Assembly (NCBI RefSeq): GCF_022179065.1
Contig: NZ_BPQD01000001.1
Span: 372,001-436,000, forward strand
Source of the DNA: Methylobacterium adhaesivum
GTDB taxonomy: Bacteria > Pseudomonadota > Alphaproteobacteria > Rhizobiales > Beijerinckiaceae
Reading direction: 5' to 3'
Length of the DNA: 64,000 nucleotides
Under the pieces are notes generated by a model. It was not told the DNA's origin. It did not search any database and saw only the letters and a list, made by a program, of their open reading frames with translations. Within the stretch, counting starts at the first letter, position 1. Every line of letters begins with the position of its first letter. Shown here piece by piece: positions 18,449 through 28,148 of this stretch. A program made the position numbers and the translations under genes.

Positions 18449-18594
18449 CGGGTCCGGAACGTCAGTGGAGCGATGAACATGGCGTGCCCCCGGCTTCGCG
18501 ACCAGGGAAGGCGTTCGTCGCGGGACCATCATGGAACGCCGGGGCAGGCGTCGCGGTTCTGCTTCTCACGAATCCTATGAAAGGCATCCTCGCC

Positions 18595-18822
18595 ATGAAA
18601 TCCATTCTGTTCGGGACTGTCCTGACCGTCGCCGCCCTGGCCGCCACCACGGGCGCCGAGGCCAAGGGGTGCCTCAAGGGGGCTGCCGTCGGCGGTCTCG
18701 CGGGCCATGTCGCCGGTCACGGCGTGCTCGGTGCCGCGGCCGGGTGCGTCGTCGGGCGTCATCAGGCGAACAAGCGCGACCGCCAGCAGCAGGAGCAGCC
18801 CGCGCAGCCGACCGCGCGCTGA
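18595..18822 (+). CDS. Small secreted glycine-zipper protein
   Basis: A 75-residue protein. The signal peptide is MKSILFGTVLTVAALAATTGAEA. The mature part begins KGCLKGAAVGGLAGHVAGHG and has the Gly-xxx-Gly spacing of glycine-zipper membrane segments, followed by a Gln-rich polar tail. It has two Cys in the mature region. AAAGG ten bases upstream supports ATG 18595; another ATG at 18577 would add six residues. A strong hairpin starts six bases after the stop. Function is unknown; such proteins usually associate with the cell envelope. Confidence 0.75.
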   Translation: MKSILFGTVLTVAALAATTGAEAKGCLKGAAVGGLAGHVAGHGVLGAAAGCVVGRHQANKRDRQQQEQPAQPTAR

Positions 18823-18828
18823 TGCCAC

Positions 18829-18856
18829 GGCGCGACCGCTCACGGGCGGTCGCGCC
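18829..18856 (+). terminator. Hairpin terminator after the glycine-zipper gene
   Basis: GGCGCGACCGC at 18829-18839 pairs perfectly with GCGGTCGCGCC at 18846-18856 around a six-base loop. It sits just after the stop at 18822 and before comF. No long T-run follows. Confidence 0.7.
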
Positions 18857-18885
18857 AGGGGATTATTCGCGGTAGCGTACACGGC

Positions 18886-19656
18886 ATGGTTGCCGCCGTC
18901 CGCTTCCTCACGACCGGCCTTCGCGTCGCGTGGAGCGCGGCCCTCGGCCTCGTCTATCCGCCCACCTGCCCCGCTTGCGGTGGGGCGACGGCCGAGCCCC
19001 ATGCCCTGTGTCCGGCCTGCTGGTCGGACCTGCGGTTCATCGAGCGGCCCTACTGCCAGCGTTACGGGACCCCGTTCTCTGTCGATCATGGCGTCGGGCC
19101 CCTGCTCTCGCCCCGCGCCCTGGCCGATCCGCCCGCGTTCGGCCGGGCGCGGGCAGTGGTGCTGTATGATGGCATCGCTCGCGACCTCGTCCACCGCCTC
19201 AAATACGGCGACCGCCTCGACCTTGCCCCAACGCTCGCCAGGATGATGACCGGGGCGGGAGGCGAACTCCTCCGCGAGGCCGATTGCCTCGTGCCGGTGC
19301 CCCTGCACCGCTGGCGCCTGTGGCGCCGCCGGTTCAATCAGGCGGCCCTGCTCGCGCAGGGGATTTCGGCGCTTACGGGCCTGCCCACCGAGCCCCAAAC
19401 CCTCGCGCGGGTGAAGGCGACGCGCTCGCAGGTCGGCCTCACCCGTGCCGCACGGGCCCGCAACCTCCAGGGGGCGTTCCGCGTGCCTGAGGCGGCCCGT
19501 CCGAAGCTGCAGGGCCGGCGGGTCCTTCTCATCGACGACGTCGCCACCACGGGGGCGACGGCCAATGCCGCCGCCCGTGCCCTGCTGCGCGCCGGTGCCG
19601 CCCGGGTCGACGTGCTGACCTTCGCCCTCGTGGCGGGTGAGGCCCTCTCCCCCTGA
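18886..19656 (+). CDS. comF: ComF family phosphoribosyltransferase-like protein
   Basis: A 256-residue ComF-type protein. The N-terminus has a zinc-ribbon-like pair (CPACGG and CPACW, about 26-47). The C-terminus has a type I phosphoribosyltransferase fold with LKYGDRLDLAP, VPVPLHRWRLWRRRFNQA and the PRPP loop VLLIDDVATTGAT. ComF proteins aid DNA uptake in competent bacteria and are widespread in others, with incompletely known roles. The ATG at 18886 is the only convincing start. A hairpin follows the stop, separating it from the convergent transporter gene. Confidence 0.9.
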   Translation: MVAAVRFLTTGLRVAWSAALGLVYPPTCPACGGATAEPHALCPACWSDLRFIERPYCQRYGTPFSVDHGVGPLLSPRALADPPAFGRARAVVLYDGIARDLVHRLKYGDRLDLAPTLARMMTGAGGELLREADCLVPVPLHRWRLWRRRFNQAALLAQGISALTGLPTEPQTLARVKATRSQVGLTRAARARNLQGAFRVPEAARPKLQGRRVLLIDDVATTGATANAAARALLRAGAARVDVLTFALVAGEALSP

Positions 19657-19663
19657 ACGAGAA

Positions 19664-19683
19664 CGGGGACCCGAAGGTCCCCG
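19664..19683. terminator. Bidirectional hairpin between comF and the nitrate transporter gene
   Basis: CGGGGACC at 19664-19671 pairs perfectly with GGTCCCCG at 19676-19683 around a CGAA tetraloop. It lies between two convergent stops (19656 and 19705), so it can end transcripts from both sides. Confidence 0.8.
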
Positions 19684-19704
19684 CGTCGTCGCATGAGCGC
19701 TGGA

Positions 19705-20970
19705 TCAGATCGTCACCGGATCGAGCGGCTTGGCATTGCTGGCACGGGCGGGCTCGGCCACCCCTGGCTCCAGCACCTTGCCGCGCGGGCCGACCCAGGT
19801 GCCCACCCACTTGCGCTGCCACAGGAGCAGGCAGCCGAGCACCACCGCCGCGAAGGCGGCGTAGCCGACGAAGCCGTAGGCGAACGAGCCGGTATACTGC
19901 TTCGACAGGCCCATGACGTTGGGCAGGATGGCGCCGCCGAGCGCCCCGACCTCGCCGATCATCGAGCCGGCCACCGCGGTGTTCGCCGGCCAGCGCAGGG
20001 GCACGAGCTGGAACAGGGCGCCGTTGCCGGCCCCAAGGGCGGCGAAGCACAGCATGAACAGGGCGGTGGTGAGGGCAAGGGACGGCGTCGCGGTGAGCAG
20101 CAGGAACGACGCGACGGCGGCGAGCAGCACCACGGAGAGGACGAGGATGCCGCCCATGCGGTCGGCGAAGTAGCCGCCCACCACCCGGATGCCCGAACCC
20201 ATCAGGGCAGCCAGCATGGTCAGGCGTCCGGCCTCGATCTTCGTGACGGCGAACTGCTCGTAGAAGAACGTCGGCAGGAAGTTCGACAGGCCGATGAAGC
20301 CGCCGAAGGTGATGATGTAGATGAGGTTGAACGACCAGCCGTCCTTCTGGAACAGGCAGGAGACGTGCTCCTTGAACGACTGGTGCTCGGCATCCGGCGG
20401 CTCCTTCGCGAAGACGATCATCACGAGGAGCGGAATCGCCATGACGCAGCCGGCGAACCCGTAGACCGCCTGCCAGCCATAGGCCTGGGCGAGCGGCGGC
20501 GCGAACAGCACGGCGAGGACGGTGCCCGAATTGCCGGCGCCCGCGATGCCCATGGCGAGGCCCTTGTGCTCCTTCGGGAACCATCCCGATCCGAGCGACA
20601 GGGCCACGCCGAAGGACGCCCCGGCGATGCCGAGCAGGACGCCCATGGCGAGCACATCGTTGTAGGTGTGGACGAAGAAGAACCCGTAGGCCATCGCCGC
20701 GATGATGATCGACATCTCAGTGATGGCGGCGTTCTTGCGGCCGATATACTGGGCGAGAACGCCGAGCGGGAAGCGCATGATCGCGCCGGCTAGGATCGGC
20801 AGCGAGATCATGAACCCGGTCTGCGCCGGGGTGAGCCCGTAGGTCTCGGTGATGAACGGGCCCATGGCGCCGTTCAGGACCCAGATCGCGAAGCAGAAAT
20901 CGAAGTACAGGAACGCGGCGAACAGAGTCGGAGGATGACCGGACTTCATCACGGTCTTGAAACTGGCCAT
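19705..20970 (-). CDS. Nitrate/nitrite porter family MFS transporter
   Basis: A 421-residue, 12-segment MFS protein. Features of the nitrate/nitrite porter group include RFPLGVLAQYIGRKN, the glycine-rich GIAGAGNSGTVLAVL and the C-terminal GALGGAILPNVMG. It probably imports nitrate or exchanges nitrate for nitrite. No nitrate reductase gene is in the window. The ATG at 20970 starts MASFKTVMKSGHPPTL; upstream in-frame sequence is Arg-rich and not membrane-like. A perfect 7-base inverted repeat lies 28 bases upstream. Confidence 0.8.
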   Translation of the reverse strand: MASFKTVMKSGHPPTLFAAFLYFDFCFAIWVLNGAMGPFITETYGLTPAQTGFMISLPILAGAIMRFPLGVLAQYIGRKNAAITEMSIIIAAMAYGFFFVHTYNDVLAMGVLLGIAGASFGVALSLGSGWFPKEHKGLAMGIAGAGNSGTVLAVLFAPPLAQAYGWQAVYGFAGCVMAIPLLVMIVFAKEPPDAEHQSFKEHVSCLFQKDGWSFNLIYIITFGGFIGLSNFLPTFFYEQFAVTKIEAGRLTMLAALMGSGIRVVGGYFADRMGGILVLSVVLLAAVASFLLLTATPSLALTTALFMLCFAALGAGNGALFQLVPLRWPANTAVAGSMIGEVGALGGAILPNVMGLSKQYTGSFAYGFVGYAAFAAVVLGCLLLWQRKWVGTWVGPRGKVLEPGVAEPARASNAKPLDPVTI

Positions 20971-20997
20971 GGAGTGCTCGTCTCGAGGTTCGCGGGG

Positions 20998-21012
20998 CCA
21001 CGCGTCGCGTGG
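20998..21012. promoter_or_regulatory. Short inverted repeat upstream of the nitrate transporter
   Basis: CCACGCG and CGCGTGG form a perfect 7-base inverted repeat around one base, 28 bases before the transporter ATG. It could be an operator or a leader hairpin. No regulator gene is adjacent, and such GC-rich repeats arise easily in this genome. Confidence 0.35.
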
Positions 21013-21152
21013 TCGCTCATGCCAAGGGATTCGGACTCGCGCCGTCCGTCCGCGGGGCGCCGTTGCCCCGCCTGTCGCCAACAAGGCGGCGCAGTGCACC
21101 TAGCATCGGCCGTGCCAAGGGCCGGCGGGAACGCTCCAGCCCTCACGCCCTA

Positions 21153-21174
21153 CGGGACGACGCTGCCCGTCCCG
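21153..21174. repeat. Hairpin sharing the REP core
   Basis: CGGGACG at 21153-21159 and CGTCCCG at 21168-21174 form a 7-base stem. The text CGGGACGACGCT equals the core of the palindrome at 36146-36194. It may be a decayed or minimal copy of the same dispersed element. It lies in the intergenic space between the nitrate transporter and sbcC. Confidence 0.4.
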
Positions 21175-21217
21175 GCGCCAGCGGAGGCACCTGCCACCCA
21201 GCGGTGCAATTGCCCCT

Positions 21218-21234
21218 CGGCGATGCAATCGCCG
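21218..21234 (-). terminator. Hairpin downstream of sbcC
   Basis: CGGCGAT at 21218-21224 and ATCGCCG at 21228-21234 form a perfect 7-base stem with a 3-base loop, 17 bases past the sbcC stop on the minus strand. There is no clear T-run, so efficiency is uncertain. Confidence 0.5.
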
Positions 21235-21251
21235 CCCAACGGTTGATCTGC

Positions 21252-24200
21252 CTAGAGGCTGGGCATTCCGCCATCGACGACCCGCACCACGCTGCGGCCG
21301 TTGCCACGCTTCTCCACCCGGACCTGCACGGCGATGCGCTCGATCATCGCCGCCACGTGGGTGATGACGCCGACCTTGCGGCCCCGGCCCTGCAGGGTCT
21401 CCAGGGCATCGACGGCGAGGTCGAGGGTTTCGGCATCGAGGGAGCCGAAGCCCTCGTCGATGAACAGGGTGTCGACGAAGGACTCGCGCCCCTCCAGTCC
21501 CGAGAGGGCGAGCGCCAGGGCGAGGGAGACGAGGAAACGCTCGCCGCCCGAGAGGCTGCGGGTGGCGCGCAGCTGGTCGCCCATGTCGCGGTCGAGGACG
21601 TGGAGGGCGAGGTCCGTGGTGGCGCCGCGCGCGAGGCGGTAGCGCGGACTCAGGGTGGCGAGTTGCGCGTTGGCGAGGTGGACGAGGTGCTCGAGGGTCA
21701 CGCCTTGGGCGAAGCGCCGGAACTTGTCGCCGCTCGACGAGCCGATGGCCTCGTCGACGGCATCCCAGGTGTCGCACACGGCACGCGCGGCGGCGATCTC
21801 GGCGCCCAAACCGGCGGCCTGGGCGCGTGCCGCGTCGTCGCGGGCGAGGTCCGCCGCGATGGCGCCGAGGCGCTGCTGATGCGCCGCGATGGCCTCGGCG
21901 CCTGCCTCCGCCTCCGCCCGGATGGCCGCGACGTCGACCTCCGGCCCGGCTTCCAAGGCGTCACGGTCGGCCGTGCGGGTGGCGAGGGCGGTGGCGGCGT
22001 CCCGGATGTCCCGGTCACGCCGGTCGGCGGCCTGCCGCAGCCCGGCCCGGATCGCGGGGTCCTGCGCCAGGAGTGCGGCCACCGCTTCGGGCACCTGCGC
22101 GCCGCAGGCGGCCGCGAAGGCGTCGCGGGCGGTGGCGTAACGGGCTAGGGCGGTCTCCCGTTGAGCGGTGGCGTGCGCGCAGGTGCTGCGCGCGCCGGCA
22201 AGGGCGGCGAGGGCGGCCCCATGTTTCTCCGTGGCAGCCTTCAGCGTGTGCTGTGCCGCGAGGCGTCCGTCGTTGATCCGGGTGCGGTGAGCCGCCGTCT
22301 CCTCTCCGCCGAGGAGGGACGCGCGCCGAGCCCGGACATCCGCGAGGGCGGCCGACCGGGCGACCAGGGCAGCCTGCGTGGTGTCGCGAATGGCCTCGGC
22401 GCCCGCCAGGGCGGCCACGGCGCCGGCTCTGGCTTCGGCGAGGGTGCGGACCTCGCCCTCCAGGGCACGGCGGCGTTCGCCCAGGGCCCGGTACGCCTCA
22501 GCGGCCGCCGCGACCCCGCGCGCGGCCACGGGGCCGTCGCGGTCGAGGTCGCCCAGGGTCAGGCCGGCGGCGGCGAGGGCGGGCGTCAGTTCACGCCCGA
22601 GGGATTCGACGCGCTCCGCCAGGGCATCGGCCCGCGTCCGCGCGCCCTCGGCCGCGAGGGCGGCGGCCTGCAGGGCGGAACGCGCCTCGGTGACGGAAGC
22701 TTCCGCAACCTCCATCTGCGCACCCGACGCCTCGGCGGCCCGGCCGAGGGCTTCGATGTCGGCCCGCAGGGTCTCGGCGGCATCCAGGGTTTCCGCCAGC
22801 ATGGCGCGGGTTTCGCGGGTCGCCGCCGCCAGGGCCGTCAGGGCGTCGGCGGCGTCCGGGCCGAGGTCGGCCGGAACCGCGAGGGTAAGGCCCGCTCCGG
22901 TGGCGACTTCCACCAGGGATTCCCGCAGGGCGGCGTAGGCCCGCTCTGTTTCGTCGCGGCTGCTTCGCGCGGCCTCCCCCGTCCGCACGGCCTCGGCCTG
23001 GCGGGCCGCCGCCGCTGCGCCCGCTCCGGCCGCACGGGTGCGGGCGGCGCCGGCCTCCGCCACGGTCGCGTCGAGTTCGGCACGCCGAGCGCGCATCGCC
23101 TCGGCGTGCCGGCTCAGGGAATCGTCCGCATGGGCGTGCGGGTGTTCGGTGCCGCCGCAGACCGGGCACGGCTCGCCCGCAACTAGGAGGCTGCGCAGGT
23201 GGGCCGCCCGCTCGGACACGCTGGCCTCGGCGCGCTCGGCCAGGGCGGCGACCTCGCGGCGCGCGCCCATGGCCTCGGCCTCGCGGATGCGGGCGGCCTC
23301 GGCCTCGGCCTCCGCCGCCCGTGCGGCCTCGGTGGCGGCATCACGCTCGGCATCGGCCGCGGTCCCGTTCCGCAGGGCTTCGGCGTGGCGGCGGGCGAGG
23401 GGGAGGGCCTCGCGCAAGAGTTCGGAGGCGCCGTCGAGGGCGACGGCGCGGGTGCGGGCCGCCGCCTCGTCCAGAGCGTCGAGGGCGGCCATGCGCTCCC
23501 GGCGCCGGGCCAGGGTCTGGCCGCGCGCGTCGCGGGCGTCGCGGATCTGCGCCTCCGCCTCGGCGATGACGCGGGTGCCGCGCTCCGCCTCGACCCGAGC
23601 CCGGTCCTGTTCCAGGCGGGTCGCGGTCAGCTGGGTCCGCAGGGTGGCACGCTTGGTGAACAGGCCGGCGACCTCGTCGGCTCGGCCCGCAAGATAGGCG
23701 CCCGCCGTATCGGCGTCGTGCCGGGCTGCGGTCTCCGCTCGGGCGGTGTCCGCTGCGTCGTGGCGCCGTTGCAGCTCGGAGAGGCTCGCTACGGCGGCAT
23801 CGGCGCTCCGGGATGCCGCCGTGGCCTCGCCCCCGGCCCGCTCGGCCTCGCGGGCCGCCTGGAGGATATCGGCGTCGAGCTTGGCCGCCTCGCTCCAGAT
23901 CGGGCCGAAGGTCTTGAACTGCGTTTCGGCCGCTTCGTCCGCTGCTGTCGCTCGACTCTGGATCTCCGCGGTCGCCGCCACCACGGTCTCGGCCTCAAGA
24001 ACGCGGGCCTGCGCCGTCGCCAGGGCGAGGTCGGTGGCCTCGGCCTCGGACCGGGTGGTGCCGACGGCCTCGCAGGCGCCGCGCAGGGGCTCGACGGCGT
24101 CGAGTTCGACGAGACGCAGGCGATCGGCGGCAGCGGCCTCCTCGGCGGCACGGGCCTCGGCGAGGCGGGTTTCGGCGGCCGCGACCTGAAGCCGGGCCTC

Positions 24201-25007
24201 GGCGAGGCGGGCGGCCCCGTCGAGGGCGGCCTTGAGGGCGGCCTGGCGCTCCGACAGCGCCCCGACGGTCTCGGCGATGGCGCTCCGCTCGGCGCCGATC
24301 CGCTCCCGGGCCTCGGCGTCGAGGAGGCCGACGGCGTCGCGGCGCGTCTCCAGAACCTTGAGGGTGGCGCGCTCGGCCTCGGTGCCGGTGTGAACCCGCC
24401 GCGAGATCTCCGTGTAGATGCCGGTGCCGGTGATCTTCTCGAGGAGTTCGCCGCGCTCGTTCTCGGGGGCGAGCAGGAAGGTGTCGAACTCGCCCTGGGC
24501 CAGGAGCACCGTGCGCCGGAACTGCTCGAAGGTGAGATCGGTCAACGTCTCGACGGCCGCCGTCACGGCGGTCTTCTTGCCGCCCTCCACGGCGCTGCCG
24601 TCGTCGAGGCGATGCAGGGTGCGCCGGTCGGCCTGCAGGCGTCCGTCCGCCTTGCCGCGCGCCCGGACCGCCTCCCAGCGCACGCGGTAGGCGACGCCGT
24701 CCTGCCCGACGAAATCCACCTCCGCCCAACCCTGCGCCGCCCCGCGCCGCAGGATGGCGCGCCCGTCGCTCGAGCTCACGGCCTCTCCGCTGGGGTCCGG
24801 CGTGTCCTCCCGCCGTCCGGCGCTGACGCGGGGGTAGCGCCCGTAGAGGGCGAGGCAGAGGGCATCGAGGATGGTCGACTTGCCCGCCCCGGTCTCGCCC
24901 GTGATGGCGAAGATGCCCGTGGCGGCGATGGAGCCGGCCGCGAGATCGACGTCGAAGGGGGCCGCGAGGCTGGCGAGGTTCTCGCCCCGGATCGCCAGGA
25001 TACGCAA
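21252..25007 (-). CDS. sbcC: SbcC, Rad50-like ATPase of the SbcCD nuclease
   Basis: A 1251-residue SMC/Rad50-type ATPase. The N-terminal ATPase half has MRILAIRGENLASL and Walker A GETGAGKSTILDAL near 36-49. Two long Ala/Glu/Arg-rich coiled coils flank a zinc hook CPVC near 615 (GEPCPVCGGTEHPH). The C-terminal signature SLSGGERFLVSLALAL and Walker B DTLFIDEGFGSLD complete the cassette. With SbcD it cleaves DNA hairpins and protein-blocked ends. It is longer than the E. coli protein, mainly in the coiled coil. Unusually, sbcD is not adjacent: a histidine kinase gene lies between them. Confidence 0.95.
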   Translation of the reverse strand: MRILAIRGENLASLAAPFDVDLAAGSIAATGIFAITGETGAGKSTILDALCLALYGRYPRVSAGRREDTPDPSGEAVSSSDGRAILRRGAAQGWAEVDFVGQDGVAYRVRWEAVRARGKADGRLQADRRTLHRLDDGSAVEGGKKTAVTAAVETLTDLTFEQFRRTVLLAQGEFDTFLLAPENERGELLEKITGTGIYTEISRRVHTGTEAERATLKVLETRRDAVGLLDAEARERIGAERSAIAETVGALSERQAALKAALDGAARLAEARLQVAAAETRLAEARAAEEAAAADRLRLVELDAVEPLRGACEAVGTTRSEAEATDLALATAQARVLEAETVVAATAEIQSRATAADEAAETQFKTFGPIWSEAAKLDADILQAAREAERAGGEATAASRSADAAVASLSELQRRHDAADTARAETAARHDADTAGAYLAGRADEVAGLFTKRATLRTQLTATRLEQDRARVEAERGTRVIAEAEAQIRDARDARGQTLARRRERMAALDALDEAAARTRAVALDGASELLREALPLARRHAEALRNGTAADAERDAATEAARAAEAEAEAARIREAEAMGARREVAALAERAEASVSERAAHLRSLLVAGEPCPVCGGTEHPHAHADDSLSRHAEAMRARRAELDATVAEAGAARTRAAGAGAAAAARQAEAVRTGEAARSSRDETERAYAALRESLVEVATGAGLTLAVPADLGPDAADALTALAAATRETRAMLAETLDAAETLRADIEALGRAAEASGAQMEVAEASVTEARSALQAAALAAEGARTRADALAERVESLGRELTPALAAAGLTLGDLDRDGPVAARGVAAAAEAYRALGERRRALEGEVRTLAEARAGAVAALAGAEAIRDTTQAALVARSAALADVRARRASLLGGEETAAHRTRINDGRLAAQHTLKAATEKHGAALAALAGARSTCAHATAQRETALARYATARDAFAAACGAQVPEAVAALLAQDPAIRAGLRQAADRRDRDIRDAATALATRTADRDALEAGPEVDVAAIRAEAEAGAEAIAAHQQRLGAIAADLARDDAARAQAAGLGAEIAAARAVCDTWDAVDEAIGSSSGDKFRRFAQGVTLEHLVHLANAQLATLSPRYRLARGATTDLALHVLDRDMGDQLRATRSLSGGERFLVSLALALALSGLEGRESFVDTLFIDEGFGSLDAETLDLAVDALETLQGRGRKVGVITHVAAMIERIAVQVRVEKRGNGRSVVRVVDGGMPSL

Positions 25008-25105
25008 ACGCTGTCACCCGAAACGGAAGGAAAGCCCTTTCTAGGCCGCCGCGCCCGGCCTGTCCCGCCCGGTCGGTCCGTGGGGTGAGGATAACCGGAT
25101 CCCGG

Positions 25106-27883
25106 TCACCCGTCCGCCTGGAACGCCGTCAGGGGGGCGACGATGCCGCAGGTGGCCCCGGCCGGCGGGTAGGCGAGGGTGATGGTGCCCCCGACCTGAC
25201 CGGCGAGGCCCCGCTCGATGAAGCGCGACCCGAAGCCCTTGCGGGTCGGGGGCGTCACCACCGGTCCACCGAACTCCGTCCAGGAGAAGGTGAGATGCGG
25301 GGTCTCCTCCCGCTCCTCCACCGACCAGCGGATGGCGACGTGGCCGGTCTCGCACGACAGGGCGCCGTACTTGGCGGCGTTGGTGGCGAGCTCGTGCAGC
25401 ATCAGGGCCAGGGACAGGGCGGGTTTGGCCCCGATCTCGAGTTCGGGGCCTTCGAGGCGGAAGCGCCCCGGCCGGTCCTCGTGCAGCTTCAGGGCGCCGC
25501 GCACCACGGGCTCCATGAGGGTCGAACCGATCGCCCCGCCCATGAGGAGGTCGTGCGCCTGCCCGAGGGCGATGAGGCGACCGGCCAGGACCTCCTTGGC
25601 GGTCTCGACGTCGGTGGCCGAGCGCATGGTCTGCGTCGCGATGGATTGCACCATCGCGAGCAGATTCTTCATCCGGTGGCTGAGTTCGCGGTTGAGGAGT
25701 TCCTGCTCCTCCTCCGCGCGCAGGCGCGCCAGGGCGACGCGGGTGCGGTCGACCACGTTGCGGGCGAAATCCACGAGGTCCGGGGTCCAGGCCCGGACGC
25801 GGTCGTCCTGTAGGCAGAACACCGCCACCATGCGCCCGCGCTCCATCAACGGGATGTTGATCATGCTGCGCACGCCGAGGTCGCGGAACACCTCCGGATG
25901 GCCCTTCGTACGGGGATCGTCGGCGACGTCGCGGATCACGACGTCGCGGCCGTCCCGCAGCTCGGGGAGATAGGTGCCGTAATCGGCGAAGCGGTATCGT
26001 CCCTCCCGTCCGACGACGTCCGGACGACTCCAGTCGCGGGCGATGTCGAGGTATTCCTCGGACGAATCCACGGCCCCGTAGGCGACACGGGTGACGCCGA
26101 GGGTCCGCCCGGCGATCTCGGCAGCCGTGAACGCGATGGCGACGGGGTCCTGCAGGTCGCGCAGGCGGTCGCCGAGTTCGACGAGGGCGGTCTGGCGCTC
26201 CTCCGCCCGCTTGCGGTCGGTGATGTCGATGGAGGCGCCGGGCAGGCGCAGGGGCGTGCCGTCCGCATCGCGCACGAGGCGGCCGCGTGCCAGCAGCCAG
26301 CGATGGGAGCCGTCCGCCTGCAGGACCCGATACTCGCAGGCGAAGTCGTCGCCCTCCGCGCCGGCGAGGACCCGGTCCAGTTCTGCCTGGAAGACCGGCA
26401 GGTCGTCGGGGTGGAAATTGCGCACGTAGTCCCGCAGCGGCGCGCCCGATGCGGCGCGCTCCGCATCGACGGCGTAGATGCGGGCGAAATTGGCGTCGGC
26501 GTAGACCGTATCGGTGGCGAGATCCCAGTCCCAGGTGCCGATCATGCCGGCGGCGTTCAGGGCGAGGGCGAGGCGCTCCTCGCTGCGGCGCAGGCGCGCA
26601 CCCACCGCCTTGCGTTCCGTGATGTCGATGACCGTGACGACGGCGCCGCTGACGACGCCGTCCTCGATGATGGGGGCGTTGGAGGTGATCACGTCGATGG
26701 GCGTTCCGTCGCGGCGGAAGAACACCGTCTCGCGGTGGCGCAGGGCCACGCCGGCTTCGAGCGCCTTCACCACCGCGCAGTCCTCGCGGGGGAAGGGACG
26801 CCCGTCGGCGTGGTGATGATGGGCGGTGTCGTGCAGGTTGCGTCCGATCAGGCCGCCTTCCGACCAGCCGAGCATCGCCTCGGCGGCCGGATTGGCGAAG
26901 GTGATGGTGTCGTCCATGGAGAGGCGGAACACTGCTTCGCCGAGGTGGTCGGTCACGGTCTGGAGGAGGGCGGTCTGCTTCTGCATCGCCTCGTCGGCGC
27001 GGCGCTGGGCCGTGCGGTCGCACAGGATCTTGACGTAGCCCTCCTGAGCGCCGGTCTCGCCCTTGAGGGGCATCATCTCGCCCGTGGCCCAGAAACGCGA
27101 ACCGTCCTGGCGCAGGTGCCAGCGCTCGTCGTTGGCCCGGCCCATGGTGCGGGCGGTCTCCATCTCGCGGGCCGGCGTGTCCACGGCCCTGTCCTCGGGG
27201 GTGAAGATGCGGTCGGCGACGTTGCCCAGCATCTCGGCCTCGCTCCAGCCGAAGATACGCTGCGCCCCGGTGTTCCAGCTCGTGACCCGCCCGGCGAGGT
27301 CCGTGGTGAGGATGCCGTAATCGATGGCGCTGTCGAGGATGGCGGCGTTGCGGCGCTCCCGCGTCCGGCGTTCCTTCAGGGCGCGGCGCAGATCGAGCTG
27401 GGCCATCACCTGACGCGACAGGGTGGTGAGGACGAAGGCTTGGTCCTCGGTGAGAACGCGCGGCTGCGTGTCGAGGACGCACAGGGTCCCGATGCCGACT
27501 CCCTCGGCGGTCACCAGCGGCATGCCGGCGTAGAACCGCAGGAACGGTGCCCCCACCACGAGTGGATTCTCCCGTGTGCGGGGGTCGCGGGTCGTGTCGG
27601 GAACGACGAGCAGCTCGCGCTGCCGCACGGTCAGGGCGCAGATGGCCGCGCTGAGGGGCGGCTCCGGCCCTTCGAAGCCGAGGGACGCCTTGAACCATTG
27701 CCGCTCCGCGTCGACGAGGACGACGAGGGAGACCGGCATGTCCAGCACCAGGGCGGCCACCTTCACGAGATCGTCGAGGACCACCTCGGCGGAGGTGTCG
27801 AGGATGTCATACTGGGCGAGGGCGGCGCGGCGGGCTTCGGCCTCCCGCCGGCTCGCGGCCGCGTCGTCGGTCGAAGTCATCAT
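25106..27883 (-). CDS. GAF/multi-PAS HWE-family sensor histidine kinase
   Basis: A 925-residue soluble kinase without membrane segments. Order: an N-terminal GAF-like domain (about 25-150, ending AEGVGIGTLCVLDTQPR), PAS near 175-295, PAS near 300-415, PAS near 425-550, a second GAF near 560-710, and an HWE kinase domain from about 730. The kinase has the phospho-His region NRELSHRMKNLLAMVQS, the N-box-like LMLHELATNAAKYGAL and the W-x-E in FSWTEFGGP, the residues that name the family. HWE kinases often serve light, redox or general-stress signalling in alphaproteobacteria. No response regulator is adjacent. It lies between sbcD and sbcC on the same strand. Confidence 0.9.
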   Translation of the reverse strand: MMTSTDDAAASRREAEARRAALAQYDILDTSAEVVLDDLVKVAALVLDMPVSLVVLVDAERQWFKASLGFEGPEPPLSAAICALTVRQRELLVVPDTTRDPRTRENPLVVGAPFLRFYAGMPLVTAEGVGIGTLCVLDTQPRVLTEDQAFVLTTLSRQVMAQLDLRRALKERRTRERRNAAILDSAIDYGILTTDLAGRVTSWNTGAQRIFGWSEAEMLGNVADRIFTPEDRAVDTPAREMETARTMGRANDERWHLRQDGSRFWATGEMMPLKGETGAQEGYVKILCDRTAQRRADEAMQKQTALLQTVTDHLGEAVFRLSMDDTITFANPAAEAMLGWSEGGLIGRNLHDTAHHHHADGRPFPREDCAVVKALEAGVALRHRETVFFRRDGTPIDVITSNAPIIEDGVVSGAVVTVIDITERKAVGARLRRSEERLALALNAAGMIGTWDWDLATDTVYADANFARIYAVDAERAASGAPLRDYVRNFHPDDLPVFQAELDRVLAGAEGDDFACEYRVLQADGSHRWLLARGRLVRDADGTPLRLPGASIDITDRKRAEERQTALVELGDRLRDLQDPVAIAFTAAEIAGRTLGVTRVAYGAVDSSEEYLDIARDWSRPDVVGREGRYRFADYGTYLPELRDGRDVVIRDVADDPRTKGHPEVFRDLGVRSMINIPLMERGRMVAVFCLQDDRVRAWTPDLVDFARNVVDRTRVALARLRAEEEQELLNRELSHRMKNLLAMVQSIATQTMRSATDVETAKEVLAGRLIALGQAHDLLMGGAIGSTLMEPVVRGALKLHEDRPGRFRLEGPELEIGAKPALSLALMLHELATNAAKYGALSCETGHVAIRWSVEEREETPHLTFSWTEFGGPVVTPPTRKGFGSRFIERGLAGQVGGTITLAYPPAGATCGIVAPLTAFQADG

Positions 27884-28148
27884 CTTTCCGTTCGCGAACG
27901 GTGGGCCGACCCCTCACAGGGCATCGCTCGAAGCGGGGTCCCGCGCGGAGCGCCCGGCACGCGCGAACAAACTGGCATCGGTCCTCCCCGGCGCAGGCGC
28001 GACGGCGCCCACGGGGGCATTCCTACGCGGGAACGGCTGGGTCAAGCTACCGCCAAGGGTCCGGCGGCAAGACCATTCCGATGGATTGTTGCCCCCGTGG
28101 CGATTCACATCGCGCGGGAGTCCGCAGGAGTTGCGGTCGTTCCCGACT